From NCBI RefSeq assembly GCF_030373265.1, contig NZ_JAUCZC010000008.1, positions 1-64,000 of the forward strand: 64,000 nucleotides of DNA, given 5' to 3'. The DNA comes from Blastomonas sp. (GTDB taxonomy: Bacteria > Pseudomonadota > Alphaproteobacteria > Sphingomonadales > Sphingomonadaceae). A program made the position numbers and the translations under genes. Below are positions 52,130 through 60,300 of the stretch, one piece after another (the stretch's first letter is position 1; the number at the start of each line of letters is the position of its first letter). The notes under the pieces were generated by a model. It was not told the DNA's origin and did no database searches. It saw only the letters and a program-made list of their open reading frames with translations.

Positions 52130-52558
52130 TCAGGCGAGCGAAGGGGGCCCAGTCGCAGGCGGCGTTGCGGCGCGATGGCGCGCGCGCAGCAGGCTGTGGT
52201 GAAGCGCGGGGGGGACATCCAGCGCGACCAGCATCGGCGGCAGGACGACAGGTTCGGTCGGAACCGCCAGCATCGCCAGCCCGGCAAAGGCGCAGGGCGG
52301 CAACGGATTGTCGCTATCGTCGCCCTGATCGTGAACCGGCTCGCCGGTGCTCGCTGCGGCCAGCACCAGATAATCCTGATACCGCGGATCGTCGCGCGCG
52401 ATTGTCGCCGCCTTGTTGCCGACACCCGAGCACAATTCGATGGTCAGGCCATCGGGCCCGAAGCGCGGCATGAACCCCTGGGGCGCAAGCGCACCGAACA
52501 GCATGGCCAGCAGCAAAGCCGGCAGAATGCGGGTCGTCCATGTGCGCATGCTATCCAT
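52130..52558 (-). CDS. DUF2946-family protein
   Basis: 142 residues; ATG at 52558, or 52549 (MRTWTTRILPALLLAMLFGA). A signal/anchor helix is followed by the family pattern QGFMPRFGPDGLTIELCSGV and a later PPCAFAGLA. Two Cys residues could bind metal. DUF2946 proteins recur beside copper-handling and TonB-receptor genes, which fits the two genes downstream on the same strand. Confidence 0.85.
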   Translation of the reverse strand: MDSMRTWTTRILPALLLAMLFGALAPQGFMPRFGPDGLTIELCSGVGNKAATIARDDPRYQDYLVLAAASTGEPVHDQGDDSDNPLPPCAFAGLAMLAVPTEPVVLPPMLVALDVPPALHHSLLRARHRAATPPATGPPSLA

Positions 52559-52635
52559 GATCCGGCGCGTTAGAACCGGACGGCGCAGGTTTCAAGCAGG
52601 AAGCATATTGATCAGGCCAGGATGGCCCTGCCAGA

Positions 52636-52971
52636 TCAGGACACCCAGCGGCGCGGCGCGCGGCGATCGATCGATCTTGAAGGGATCAGCGCCGCTCTGA
52701 CGCGTGACCAGACGGTCGGCCTGGCTGCTTCGGGCAGGGTCTGGCCGGTCACCTTCAACAGATACCGCGCCAGCAGCAACGCCTGATTGTGGGTCATGAC
52801 GATGTCCTGCTGTTCGATCATGTCGTTGTCCAGCGCGATCCGCGACCGGGCAAATTCCATCCGCAGGTCAATGCCATTGGGCATGTCCAGATGTGTCCAC
52901 CCCACCAGAGCCAGCGGCGGCTGAAGAACGGATTTCCGTTCGGTCACAACCGGTTGCAGTTCGTCATTCAT
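52636..52971 (-). CDS. Hypothetical protein
   Basis: 111 residues (MNDELQPVVTERKSVLQPPL, then TLPEAARPTVWSRVRAALIP). Strand-rich N-terminal half with RMEFARSRIALDNDMIEQQD, then a helix (NQALLLARYLLKVTGQ). It looks coding and soluble. No family is recognised. It is upstream of the DUF2946 gene, in the same direction. Confidence 0.55.
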   Translation of the reverse strand: MNDELQPVVTERKSVLQPPLALVGWTHLDMPNGIDLRMEFARSRIALDNDMIEQQDIVMTHNQALLLARYLLKVTGQTLPEAARPTVWSRVRAALIPSRSIDRRAPRRWVS

Positions 52972-53067
52972 AGCCCCACTCCTGCGCTATCTAGCTTCTA
53001 TTTGTCCGCTGCTGTCAAGCGTCCGAATGATGGCGCGTGGTTGTTGGCGAAGATGCAAGATCGGCAA

Positions 53068-53092
53068 GGAACCCGGGATGAAACGGCGCGTA
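53068..53092 (+). promoter_or_regulatory. Candidate EcfG-type promoter for dps
   Basis: GGAAC (53068-53072), 16 bases, then CGTA (53089-53092); the general-stress-response consensus is GGAAC-N16/17-cGTT, so the -10 end is imperfect. It lies 68 bp before the dps start. A second GGAAC at 53093 lacks a good partner. Confidence 0.45.
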
Positions 53093-53159
53093 GGAACTGT
53101 GTAAGGCCTTGCCATCGTGTGGGGCCATCCCTTTCGCATTCAAAACAGGAGACCATGAC

Positions 53160-53672
53160 ATGGCAACTGACGCCAAAAGCTCATCCAAAGCCACCACCAA
53201 GTCCGAAAACGTCGACATCGGCATCGAAGCCAAGGATCGCAAGGAAGTCGCCAAGGCGCTCCAGCACGGTCTGGCCGACACCTATTCGCTGTACCTCAAG
53301 ACGCTCGGCGTTCACTGGAACATCGTTGGCCCGTCGTTCTACAGCGTGCACAAGCTGACCGAAGAACAGTATGAAGACCTCCATGCTGCTGCCGATGTGA
53401 TCGCAGAGCGCGTCCGCGCGCTGGGAGAAATCGCACCGGCATCGTTCGGCGACTACACCAAGCTGTCGGTGGTCGATTCGAGCAAGACCCCGCATGAGGC
53501 CGACGCCATGATCAAGGGTCTGATCGGCGACAACGAAGCCATCGCCAAGCGGATGCGGGAATTTGTCGAAGTCGCTGAAGAGGCGGACGATGTGTTCACC
53601 GCCGACCTGCTGACCGCACGCATCGGCAAGCACGAAGAAAATGCCTGGATGCTGCGCGCATTGATCAGCTAA
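53160..53672 (+). CDS. dps: Dps/ferritin-like DNA-protection protein
   Basis: 170 residues from ATG 53160 (MATDAKSSSKATTKSENVDI); an upstream in-frame start at 53109 is not supported. The Dps ferroxidase pattern is present: LGVHWNIVGPSFYSVHKLTE, then EQYEDLHAAADVIAERVRAL (His, Asp, Glu ligands at the dimer interface). The Lys/Ser-rich N-terminal tail can bind DNA. It stores iron and shields DNA in stress. A possible EcfG promoter precedes it, and nepR/ecfG lie downstream. Confidence 0.95.
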   Translation: MATDAKSSSKATTKSENVDIGIEAKDRKEVAKALQHGLADTYSLYLKTLGVHWNIVGPSFYSVHKLTEEQYEDLHAAADVIAERVRALGEIAPASFGDYTKLSVVDSSKTPHEADAMIKGLIGDNEAIAKRMREFVEVAEEADDVFTADLLTARIGKHEENAWMLRALIS

Positions 53673-53693
53673 GCGCCGATCGAAGGCTAATCC

Positions 53694-53735
53694 AAAAAGG
53701 GCTGCGATCCATAGCGGATCGCAGCCCCTTTTCTT
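53694..53735 (+). terminator. Rho-independent terminator of dps
   Basis: GGGCTGCGATCC, a short loop, GGATCGCAGCCC, then CTTTTCTTG. Lies just after the dps stop. Confidence 0.9.
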
Positions 53736-53784
53736 GCTGCTTGCTTGTATCGCGACATGGGCAACCGTTCGCACCGGCAAGACC

Positions 53785-53821
53785 AAAAGAACCGCCCGCA
53801 CCCGCAAGGGTGGGACGGTTC
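53785..53821 (-). terminator. Terminator of nepR (minus strand)
   Basis: On the minus strand GAACCGTCCCACCC, loop TTGC, GGGTGCGGGCGGTTC, then TTTT. The stem has one mismatch region. It lies about 70 bp downstream of the nepR stop. Confidence 0.75.
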
Positions 53822-53887
53822 GGTAACTTGTGCTGCAAAAAACTGTCAGACCGCTAAAAGGTCTTCTGGTTTTAAAGAGGCGTGCCG

Positions 53888-54049
53888 TCAGCGCGAAGCG
53901 GCCGTAGCGCCGATCTTGTCGAGTTCATCGAGCAGGGATTCGAACTGGTCGGGAAGCGGGGTATCGGTGACGCCGTTATAGACCTGACGCAGGCTGCGCC
54001 CGATATGCGCCTGACGCATCACGATCGGATCAAAAGCTGACGTCTGCAT
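53888..54049 (-). CDS. nepR: Anti-sigma factor NepR
   Basis: 53 residues from ATG 54049. The core pattern IGRSLRQVYNGVTDTPLPDQ followed by FESLLDELDKI matches NepR, which holds EcfG inactive until phosphorylated PhyR captures NepR. The ecfG gene lies upstream on the same strand, 169 bp away, so the order is ecfG then nepR. No phyR is seen in the window. The longer frame to 54145 is not supported. Confidence 0.9.
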   Translation of the reverse strand: MQTSAFDPIVMRQAHIGRSLRQVYNGVTDTPLPDQFESLLDELDKIGATAASR

Positions 54050-54218
54050 GGCGGTCTCCTCCAGGGTGTCTAGGGAACTGGCGCCGCGCACTGTCTTCAC
54101 TTCCCGATCCGGCCAACATGGCCGCTTTCTATGTAAAGGACGCATAAAGCTGGTCCTGGTTGCACATGGTCGCGACGGGTCGAGCCGCGATGTCCGGCAA
54201 AGCGCCGGACGGAGATTG

Positions 54219-54881
54219 TCACGCGGCGAGCGCCGTAACGCCCTCGCTCAGTCGATCGAGCGTTCCCAGAATATCGCTCATGGCTTCGTCAGCCGAATGG
54301 CGCTGACGCTTGGTGCCGATCGGCGAATCGCCGTCCAGCATCGCCACCAAAGCTGCCCGTGCGCGCGAAACGCGGCTCTTCATCGTGCCGACCGCACATT
54401 CGCAGATCTCGGCAGCTTCCTCGTAGGAAAAGCCGCCCGCGCCGACCAGAATGATCGCCTCGCGCTGGTCTGCGCCAAGCTGCATCAAGGCCATGCGGAC
54501 ATCTTCCAGATGCAAGGGTGCCTGCTGGTCGGAATTGGAGGTCAGCGTGCGCTCGGCCACGCCCTCATCATAGGGGGCGGTGAACTTGTTGCGGCGCATC
54601 TGCGAGATATAGCAGTTGCGCAGAATGACGAACGTCCAGGCGCGCATCGAGGTGTCCGGACGGAAACGTGCGCGCGCTGCCCATGCCTTCAGCATGGTGT
54701 CCTGTACCAGATCGTCGGCCAAATCCATCTTGCCGCACAGGCTGTAGCCGAATGCGCGCAGATGCGGGATCGTCGAGGCCAGCCGCTGCTTGAAGGTGGC
54801 ATCGTCCAGGGGCACGATAGCGTTCTGGGTGCCTGCCTCGACGGAATCGGTTTGCGTGGTCTGGTCCGGTTTGGTCGTCAT
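54219..54881 (-). CDS. ecfG: General stress response ECF sigma factor EcfG
   Basis: 220 residues from ATG 54881 (MTTKPDQTTQTDSVEAGTQN). Sigma-2 region: LCGKMDLADDLVQDTMLKAW and TSMRAWTFVILRNCYISQMR. Sigma-4 region: ADQREAIILVGAGGFSYEEA and CAVGTMKSRVSRARAALVAM. The text is very close to EcfG (ECF15). It directs the alphaproteobacterial general stress response. A GGAAC-N17-GTT element at 54988-55012 on the same strand suggests autoregulation. Confidence 0.95.
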   Translation of the reverse strand: MTTKPDQTTQTDSVEAGTQNAIVPLDDATFKQRLASTIPHLRAFGYSLCGKMDLADDLVQDTMLKAWAARARFRPDTSMRAWTFVILRNCYISQMRRNKFTAPYDEGVAERTLTSNSDQQAPLHLEDVRMALMQLGADQREAIILVGAGGFSYEEAAEICECAVGTMKSRVSRARAALVAMLDGDSPIGTKRQRHSADEAMSDILGTLDRLSEGVTALAA

Positions 54882-54987
54882 TGTTTGCGCCTCTCGATAG
54901 CTGCCCCCAAGCAGCATGATTCGTCCTGATGGGGCATGTCCTTTGGCGCCTGATCTTCAGGCACCAGCCCGCATCCCACTCTCCAAC

Positions 54988-55012
54988 AACCCGCCGCCTG
55001 CGCGATGGTTCC
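54988..55012 (-). promoter_or_regulatory. EcfG-dependent promoter of ecfG (candidate)
   Basis: On the minus strand GGAAC (55012 to 55008), 17 bases, then GTT (54990 to 54988). This fits the general-stress-response consensus GGAAC-N16/17-GTT and lies 107 bp upstream of ecfG. Confidence 0.6.
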
Positions 55013-55111
55013 GTTATAAATCAAGGCAACCATTGCTGCAGCCTTGCGTAGGTGGGCGGGCCATGCCGCCCTGAAACGGCATCAGGTTATTGAAAACGAA
55101 GGATTACCAAC

Positions 55112-55249
55112 ATGAAGCGTACCCAGTCTTTTCGCATCATCGTAGCCGCCGGCCTCGTCGCGACGCTGCTGTCCGCCTGCAACACCGTCAAGGGTGCCGG
55201 CCGCGACGTCGAATCCGTGGGCCGCGCTGGCGAACGCGTCATCGATTAA
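55112..55249 (+). CDS. Entericidin-like small lipoprotein
   Basis: 45 residues read from the ATG at 55112 (MKRTQSFRIIVAAGLVATLL, then SACNTVKGAGRDVESVGRAG). A lipobox LSAC and the motif CNTVKGAGRDVESVGR identify the entericidin A/B family, small outer- or inner-membrane lipoproteins often under stress-response control. It diverges from ecfG, and a strong terminator follows. Too short for most gene callers. Confidence 0.9.
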   Translation: MKRTQSFRIIVAAGLVATLLSACNTVKGAGRDVESVGRAGERVID

Positions 55250-55272
55250 TCGCTTTCAGCCCCGGCTGATAG

Positions 55273-55306
55273 AAAAAAGGCCCGGATCGCTCCGGGCCTT
55301 TTTTTT
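55273..55306. terminator. Bidirectional terminator
   Basis: AAAAAAGGCCCGGA, loop TCGC, TCCGGGCC then eight T; A- and T-runs on both sides suit termination from the entericidin gene and from the convergent DUF1328 gene. Confidence 0.92.
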
Positions 55307-55325
55307 GGTCATCGTGCGACCGGCT

Positions 55326-55493
55326 TTACGCTCGGCCTCGCACCAGATGCATGATCAGGCTGATGACGAGGAACGCCAGGAACAGGAAGAAAAGGATCTG
55401 GGCAATGCCGGCAGACGCGCCGGCAATTCCACCAAAACCCAGAACGCCCGCCACGATGGCGACGATCAGAAAGATAAGGGCATATTGCAACAT
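55326..55493 (-). CDS. DUF1328 (YtjA-like) small membrane protein
   Basis: 55 residues read on the minus strand from ATG 55493 ([20 protein letters not shown], then [20 protein letters not shown]). Two hydrophobic helices separated by [11 protein letters not shown] are the DUF1328 signature, and VRGRA ends the protein. Such proteins are often induced by envelope or osmotic stress, in line with the stress genes beside it. Confidence 0.9.
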   Translation of the reverse strand: MLQYALIFLIVAIVAGVLGFGGIAGASAGIAQILFFLFLAFLVISLIMHLVRGRA

Positions 55494-55585
55494 TGTTCAT
55501 CTCCGGTTGGGATGAACGGTTTACGCAGTCCGTCCGGTCGAGGTTCCGCAGGGCTTGCAACCTTTTTGCCCCGCTATGACGACAA

Positions 55586-56413
55586 TTACCGCCGCATGGC
55601 CCTGTTCAGCGGCTCGCTGGTGACCGGATAGCCCAGTGCGTCGGGGATACACAGGTGCTGCTGACCATCGCGCTCCTCGATAAACGGGATGATCATCTGC
55701 GGCGGAAATTGGCCGATATGCTCGATCGCATCCTCGAAACTGCCGAACTGGGCCAACCGCTCCAGATTGCGGCGTGTCGGAAAGATCAGCTTGACCTTGC
55801 CTTGCGCTGCCATGCCCAGCACGTCGTCGGCGGTTGCCCAGAACAGATGGCGGTTCTCGGTCGCATCCACCTCGACGATATGATCATGGCCATCGCACCG
55901 GGCGACGTAGAACCGCGTATCGAAGACCCGCTGCTCGTTGAACGGCGGCCGCCAGCGCGTGAAGGCGCTCAGCGCATCCAGATCGAATTGCCAGCCTTCG
56001 CTGCGCACCAGATCGGAGAACACCGATCCCTCGTGCAATGCCGCCCGCGCCCGGGCCAGCGCTTCACGCTGCGGGGCCTCAACAAAGCCGATGCCAAGAC
56101 CGGTTTCCTCGATCGTCTCGCGGATCGCGGTGATCCGCGCGGCCGCATCGAGCGGGTCGAGGTCGTGCTCGATCGCCTCAGCCAGTGCATGATCATCCGG
56201 ATCGACTCGGCCACCGGGAAACACCACGGCGCCACCGGCAAACACCATCTGCGAGGATCTCTCGACCATCAACAGCTCGGGTGCGCCCTTGGTCGGCGAC
56301 GTCCGGCATACGATGATCGTCGCTGCAGGAGTGGCAGTGGCCATCGGCTCGCCGGTGCGCGGATCGACGGCGGTGGTTTGATCAGACGGGGGAGCAGCGG
56401 TAGGATCGGCCAT
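55586..56413 (-). CDS. Nudix hydrolase
   Basis: 275 residues. The Nudix box is GGRVDPDDH... extended by an insert, then AARITAIRETIEETGLGIGF (RExxxExxGx form). The long insert between the glycine part and the RE-EE part and the overall size resemble the NUDT19-like group that acts on CoA derivatives; substrate is not certain. LLMVERSSQMVFAGGAVVFP precedes the box. Confidence 0.88.
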   Translation of the reverse strand: MADPTAAPPSDQTTAVDPRTGEPMATATPAATIIVCRTSPTKGAPELLMVERSSQMVFAGGAVVFPGGRVDPDDHALAEAIEHDLDPLDAAARITAIRETIEETGLGIGFVEAPQREALARARAALHEGSVFSDLVRSEGWQFDLDALSAFTRWRPPFNEQRVFDTRFYVARCDGHDHIVEVDATENRHLFWATADDVLGMAAQGKVKLIFPTRRNLERLAQFGSFEDAIEHIGQFPPQMIIPFIEERDGQQHLCIPDALGYPVTSEPLNRAMRR

Positions 56414-56484
56414 GCCCTATGTCATCGCCGATCAGGCGGATGCTGCCAAGCGCGAAAACGATAGCCAGCCCGAACCTTCCGGTG

Positions 56485-56733
56485 TCAGTGCCGCAGCAGC
56501 CGCTCGGCGATGCGCTCTGGCTCGATCCGGTAATGGCCCTGTGCGGCGGCACGGGCGAGCGAGTAATAGCGATCGGGCAGCAATGTCGCATCATCGACCA
56601 GGCCTGCCTCACGGTCGCATTCGTCGACCAGCATGTCGAGCAGCCCGATCAGCCGGTCACGATCCGGCGAAGGCTGCGGCGCGCTGTTGCGGCTGAACAG
56701 GCCGAGACCCTTTTGCGCCAGAATACCGATCAT
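56485..56733 (-). CDS. Hypothetical protein
   Basis: 82 residues from ATG 56733 (MIGILAQKGLGLFSRNSAPQ), chosen because AGGGAG lies 8 bases upstream; longer in-phase starts (56754, 56910) lack this. Helical, acidic (RLIGLLDMLVDECDREAGLV, then RYYSLARAAAQGHYRIEPER). No family is recognised. The 277-bp gap upstream (56734-57010) shows nothing distinctive beyond this ribosome site. Confidence 0.6.
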   Translation of the reverse strand: MIGILAQKGLGLFSRNSAPQPSPDRDRLIGLLDMLVDECDREAGLVDDATLLPDRYYSLARAAAQGHYRIEPERIAERLLRH

Positions 56734-57010
56734 CGCTGCTGCTCCCTTGTTCATTGGTTCGGACCAGACATTAAACGGCAGCGCATCGCCCTGGTTTAGG
56801 GTTTTGCTAACCATAACGATGCCGTCGGGAAATTTTACAGTCATCCATGGCTGGAAGCATTTGTTAACCAAGCAAGTGCATGACTGTGTTTGCAAAGCGC
56901 GGACTGGCACAAGGACTGCATCGGTTCGCGCACAGTCGTCTTATACTTCCGGCAGGGCGGTCGCTTCACAGGTCTCGCACCGCCCTGCCCCTCCCCCCGC
57001 ACCGCCAGCA

Positions 57011-57808
57011 TCATCCGCCGCCGAGCGCGCGCAGCACCTGCATGGTGTGCGAATCGGCCGGGAAGAACGTCTCCAGCGCCAGTTCGGACAGGGTGATATC
57101 GCGCGGCGTGCCGAAGATCGTCACCGTCGTCATGAACGACAGCCTGCCCGCCACGGTATCGATCACCAGGGGCAGCGCGATCGGTGCGCGACCGGCCGGG
57201 GCGTTGTCGTTGGCCGAGCCTGGATAGCCGGCCAGTTCGTCGCGCAGCGCCGCCAGCCCCGAATCCGCGGTCAGATCGATGTCGCGGTCAAGCCGGTGCA
57301 GGATATAGCTGCGCCATTGTTCATAGTTCACGATCTGCGGTGCCAGACCATCGGGATGCAGCGCCAGCCGCAGCACATTGACCGGGGGCTCGAGCAGATG
57401 CGGCGCGATCTGTTCGGTCAGCAACGCCAGCGCGCCATTGGCGGCGACCATGTTCCAGTGCCGGTCGACCGCCAGCGCAGGAAACGGCTCGTGCGCCTTG
57501 AGCAGATGCTCGACCGCGGCCAGCGCGTCGGCCATCTCCGGCGCGGACAGGCCGGTTTCCTCGAACTCGGGGGCAAGGCCCGCCGCGAGCAGGATCTGGT
57601 TGCTTGCGCGCAGCGGGATATCGAGATAATCGGCCAGCCGGATGATCAGGTCGCGGCTGGGCTGCGCGCGCCCGGTTTCGACGAAGCTGAGGTGCCGGGT
57701 GGACATCTCCACCTCCAGCGCGAGCTGCAACTGGCTGAGGCGGCGGCGCTCGCGCCATTGGCGCAATTGCTGCCCGGCGGGTTCGGGGGTGCGGCTGTCC
57801 TGCTTCAT
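57011..57808 (-). CDS. XRE regulator with MmyB-like ligand-binding domain
   Basis: 265 residues. Helix-turn-helix at about 10-70 (LRQWRERRRLSQLQLALEVE, then MSTRHLSFVETGRAQPSRDL). The C-terminal two thirds matches the MmyB-like domain (LKAHEPFPALAVDRHWNMVA, then FMTTVTIFGTPRDITLSELA), thought to bind a small ligand such as a fatty acid. Target genes unknown; it is downstream of ubiA on the same strand across 56 bp. Confidence 0.9.
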   Translation of the reverse strand: MKQDSRTPEPAGQQLRQWRERRRLSQLQLALEVEMSTRHLSFVETGRAQPSRDLIIRLADYLDIPLRASNQILLAAGLAPEFEETGLSAPEMADALAAVEHLLKAHEPFPALAVDRHWNMVAANGALALLTEQIAPHLLEPPVNVLRLALHPDGLAPQIVNYEQWRSYILHRLDRDIDLTADSGLAALRDELAGYPGSANDNAPAGRAPIALPLVIDTVAGRLSFMTTVTIFGTPRDITLSELALETFFPADSHTMQVLRALGGG

Positions 57809-57864
57809 GCACGCGATGCTAGCGCGGCCGGGTAGGCAACGCCATTACCTGCCGGGTAACGCCT

Positions 57865-58773
57865 TCACCCCGCCAGCCCGACCGTGGCGAACGCCAGAAA
57901 GGCGAGCAGGCCGGCGGTGCGGTTGCTGCGGAACCGGTTGAGCGGATCGAGCGGGTCGGAGGGCTTGAGACCTGCCACCTGCCAGGCAAGGTGCCCGGCC
58001 ACCGGGAGCAGCGCCGCCAGCGCAAGCATGTCCGGGCGCACTGCCCAGATCGCCGCCGCCCACAGGCCGAGCGCGAGCGCATAGAACACAGCGACCCCGG
58101 GCTTGACCGCGCCGCCCATCGCGCGTGCGCTTGACCGGATGCCGACCAGCGCGTCGTCCTCGACATCCTGCAGCGCGTAGATGGTGTCATAGCCGATCAC
58201 CCAGGCGATACAGCCGCCATAAAGCAGCAGCGCAGGCAACGGCAGCGCATCGGCGACCGCCGCCCATGCGACCAAGGCGCCCCAGCTGAACACCAGCCCC
58301 AGCCAGACCTGCGGCCACCAGGTGATGCGCTTCATGAACGGGTAGGCCGCGACCAGCGCCAGCGAACCGATCGCGATCAGCGCCGCGATCCAGGTGAGCT
58401 GGACGAGCACGACCAGCCCGATCAGGCACAAGACCAGCAACCACGCCCAGGCCGCCTTGAGGCTGACCGCGCCGCTCGCCAGCGGACGCCCACGGGTCCG
58501 CGCCACACGCGCGTCGAGATCGCGATCGACGATGTCGTTGTAGACGCAGCCCGCGCCGCGCATCGCGATCGCGCCCAGCAGCATCCAGGCGAGCAGCGGC
58601 CAGTGCGGGATCAGCCCGCCCGACAGCGCCAGCGCAAAGGCGCACGGCCAATACAGTAGCCACCAGCCGATCGGCCGGTCGAACCGCGCGAGCAACGCAT
58701 AGGGTCGCGCCGCTGCCGGCAGCAGCGCGAGCAGGCCGCGGGTCTCGGTATCGGGGAGCGGTGTGGTGGTCAT
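57865..58773 (-). CDS. ubiA: 4-hydroxybenzoate polyprenyltransferase
   Basis: 302 residues, with eight or nine membrane helices. UbiA prenylates 4-hydroxybenzoate in ubiquinone synthesis. The two Asp-rich motifs are present: GAGCVYNDIVDRDLDARVAR (NDxxDxxxD) and WVIGYDTIYALQDVEDDALV (DxxxxxxDxxDD-like). RPLASGAVSLKAAWAWL also fits the family. Full length and intact. Confidence 0.94.
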   Translation of the reverse strand: MTTTPLPDTETRGLLALLPAAARPYALLARFDRPIGWWLLYWPCAFALALSGGLIPHWPLLAWMLLGAIAMRGAGCVYNDIVDRDLDARVARTRGRPLASGAVSLKAAWAWLLVLCLIGLVVLVQLTWIAALIAIGSLALVAAYPFMKRITWWPQVWLGLVFSWGALVAWAAVADALPLPALLLYGGCIAWVIGYDTIYALQDVEDDALVGIRSSARAMGGAVKPGVAVFYALALGLWAAAIWAVRPDMLALAALLPVAGHLAWQVAGLKPSDPLDPLNRFRSNRTAGLLAFLAFATVGLAG

Positions 58774-58847
58774 GGCATAGCCCTAATGCGGTTTGCGGCG
58801 TCAGGGAACCCGCTGTCCCGCCAAGTTACACACGCGCCTTGCTGCTT

Positions 58848-58877
58848 CGTCATACCCGCGTTCGCGAAAATGACGAC
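58848..58877. repeat. REP-like palindrome
   Basis: CGTCATACCCGCGTTCGCGA followed by AAATGACGACG, an imperfect member of the GTCATTCCCGCG family, between ubiA and the tryptophan dioxygenase gene. Confidence 0.6.
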
Positions 58878-58899
58878 GGATGAGACCACAAAGGCTGGG

Positions 58900-59712
58900 C
58901 TAAAGCCGCGTGCGCAGCGACCACAATTCCGGAAACGCCCGCTTGTTCAGCGTGGTGTGCAGATACGCCGCGCCTGCGGTGCCGCCGGTGCCGCGCTTCA
59001 TGCCGATGATGCGTTCGACGGTGAGCACATGCTTGTGCCGCCAGGCGGCCATGGCATCATCGAGGTCGACCAGTTTTTCGGCCAGCTGGTAGAGGTCCCA
59101 ATAGGTATCGGGATCGCGATACACCTCAAGAAACGCATCCTCGACCGCAGGATGCGGCGCGTGCGGCAGGCTGAAGTCGCGCTCGAGCAGCTCGGGCGGA
59201 ATGGCAAAGCCTGCGCGGTGCAGCGCCGCGACCGCATTGTCCCACAGGCTGGGGCCGTTCAGCGCCTGTTCCATCGCCGCCTGGGCTTCGGGCCGGTCGT
59301 CCTGATATTTGAGGAAGGCCTTGTCCTTCAGCCCGAGCAGATATTCGACGGTGCGGAACTGGTCCGACTGAAAGCCCGAGCTGGGGCCGAGCACGTCGCG
59401 AAAGCGGGTGTAATCGCTGGGCGTCATCGTCGAGAGGATGTCCCAGCTCAAGGTCATCACCGCCTGGATCCGGCTGACGCGTGCCAGCCCCTTATAGGCC
59501 GGGATCAGCGCGCCGCCTGCGACCTGGGCATTGGCCAGCCGCAGCTCGCGGATGATCTGCTTGAGCCACAATTCCTTGGTCTGGTGGATGATGATGAACA
59601 GCATCTCGTCGTCTTCGGACGAGACCGGGTGCTGGCAGTCCAGCAGCGGGTCGAGCGCAAGATAGCGCGCATAGGTCATCGGAAGGGATGGTTCTGTCAT
59701 GCCCGGCGTCAT
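58900..59712 (-). CDS. kynA: Tryptophan 2,3-dioxygenase
   Basis: 270 residues; an alternative ATG is at 59700. Haem enzyme that opens the indole ring of L-tryptophan, first step of the kynurenine pathway. Family features: TYARYLALDPLLDCQHPVSS, then DEMLFIIIHQTKELWLKQII (the conserved FI..HQ.YELW substrate segment), SGFQSDQFRTVEYLLGLKDK, and AAWRHKHVLTVERIIGMKRG with the likely haem His. No other kyn genes are adjacent. Confidence 0.95.
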   Translation of the reverse strand: MTPGMTEPSLPMTYARYLALDPLLDCQHPVSSEDDEMLFIIIHQTKELWLKQIIRELRLANAQVAGGALIPAYKGLARVSRIQAVMTLSWDILSTMTPSDYTRFRDVLGPSSGFQSDQFRTVEYLLGLKDKAFLKYQDDRPEAQAAMEQALNGPSLWDNAVAALHRAGFAIPPELLERDFSLPHAPHPAVEDAFLEVYRDPDTYWDLYQLAEKLVDLDDAMAAWRHKHVLTVERIIGMKRGTGGTAGAAYLHTTLNKRAFPELWSLRTRL

Positions 59713-59754
59713 AGCGCCCGGGCGAGGATGACGAAACCTGCTATTGCGCGGCTG

Positions 59755-59979
59755 CTATTGCGCGGTCGTATCGGTGGCCGCGTCCGACTGCGCGGAAGCG
59801 CCGGCAGGATCGGCATTGCGCTCATCGAGCATTTCGGCGGCTTCGTCGAGCGCGCGGGCCTCGCCCACGGTGACGCCGCCAGGGCCCGGATCATTGTCCG
59901 CTGCCCCACAAGAAACGGCCGCCAGCGCGGTTGCGCTGACGGCCAGAATCTTCAGCATGCTTCCGAAGAAGCGTTGCAT
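59755..59979 (-). CDS. Small lipoprotein, hypothetical
   Basis: 74 residues, with a lipobox in LAAVSCGAADNDPGPG. The mature protein is acidic and Ala-rich (EARALDEAAEMLDERNADPA). No family is recognised. It follows the Ala-rich lipoprotein gene by 3 bases on the same strand, so the two are one unit, and precedes kynA. Confidence 0.75.
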   Translation of the reverse strand: MQRFFGSMLKILAVSATALAAVSCGAADNDPGPGGVTVGEARALDEAAEMLDERNADPAGASAQSDAATDTTAQ

Positions 59980-59982
59980 GGC

Positions 59983-60300
59983 TTATTCAGCAGCCTTCTT
60001 GGCAGCGTCGCCAGCGGCAGCAGCAGCAGCCTTGGCATCGCCAGCAGCAGCAGCGGCTTCGTCAGCAGCGCCTTCAGCAGCGTTCACGGCGCCTTCGGCA
60101 GCAGCTTCGGTTGCGTCACCAGCAGCGTCGGTTGCTTCAGCAGCGGCATCGCCAGCAGCTTCAGCAGCTTCCATGCCGGCTTCAGCAGCTTCTTCAGCGG
60201 TTGCTTCGGTGGTGGCAGCTTCTTCGGTGTTTTCTGCGCCGCAAGCAGCCAGGGCCAGCGAGAGAGCGGCAACCGATGCGATCGAAAAAATGGTCTTCAT
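59983..60300 (-). CDS. Alanine-rich lipoprotein with repeats
   Basis: 105 residues with a lipobox (LSLALAACGAENTEEA). The mature part is nearly all Ala, Glu, Asp, Gly and Thr in repeats of the type EAAGDAAAEATDAAGDATEA, predicted to be one long helix or coiled coil. AAGGACGGAAG precedes the start. Such Lpp-like Ala-rich proteins are plausible envelope spacers; this is a guess from composition. Confidence 0.8.
   Translation of the reverse strand: MKTIFSIASVAALSLALAACGAENTEEAATTEATAEEAAEAGMEAAEAAGDAAAEATDAAGDATEAAAEGAVNAAEGAADEAAAAAGDAKAAAAAAGDAAKKAAE

Noticed and set aside
55021-55111. GGCAAC...CGTA before the entericidin gene as an EcfG promoter
   Set aside because: The -35 does not match GGAAC; too weak to list.
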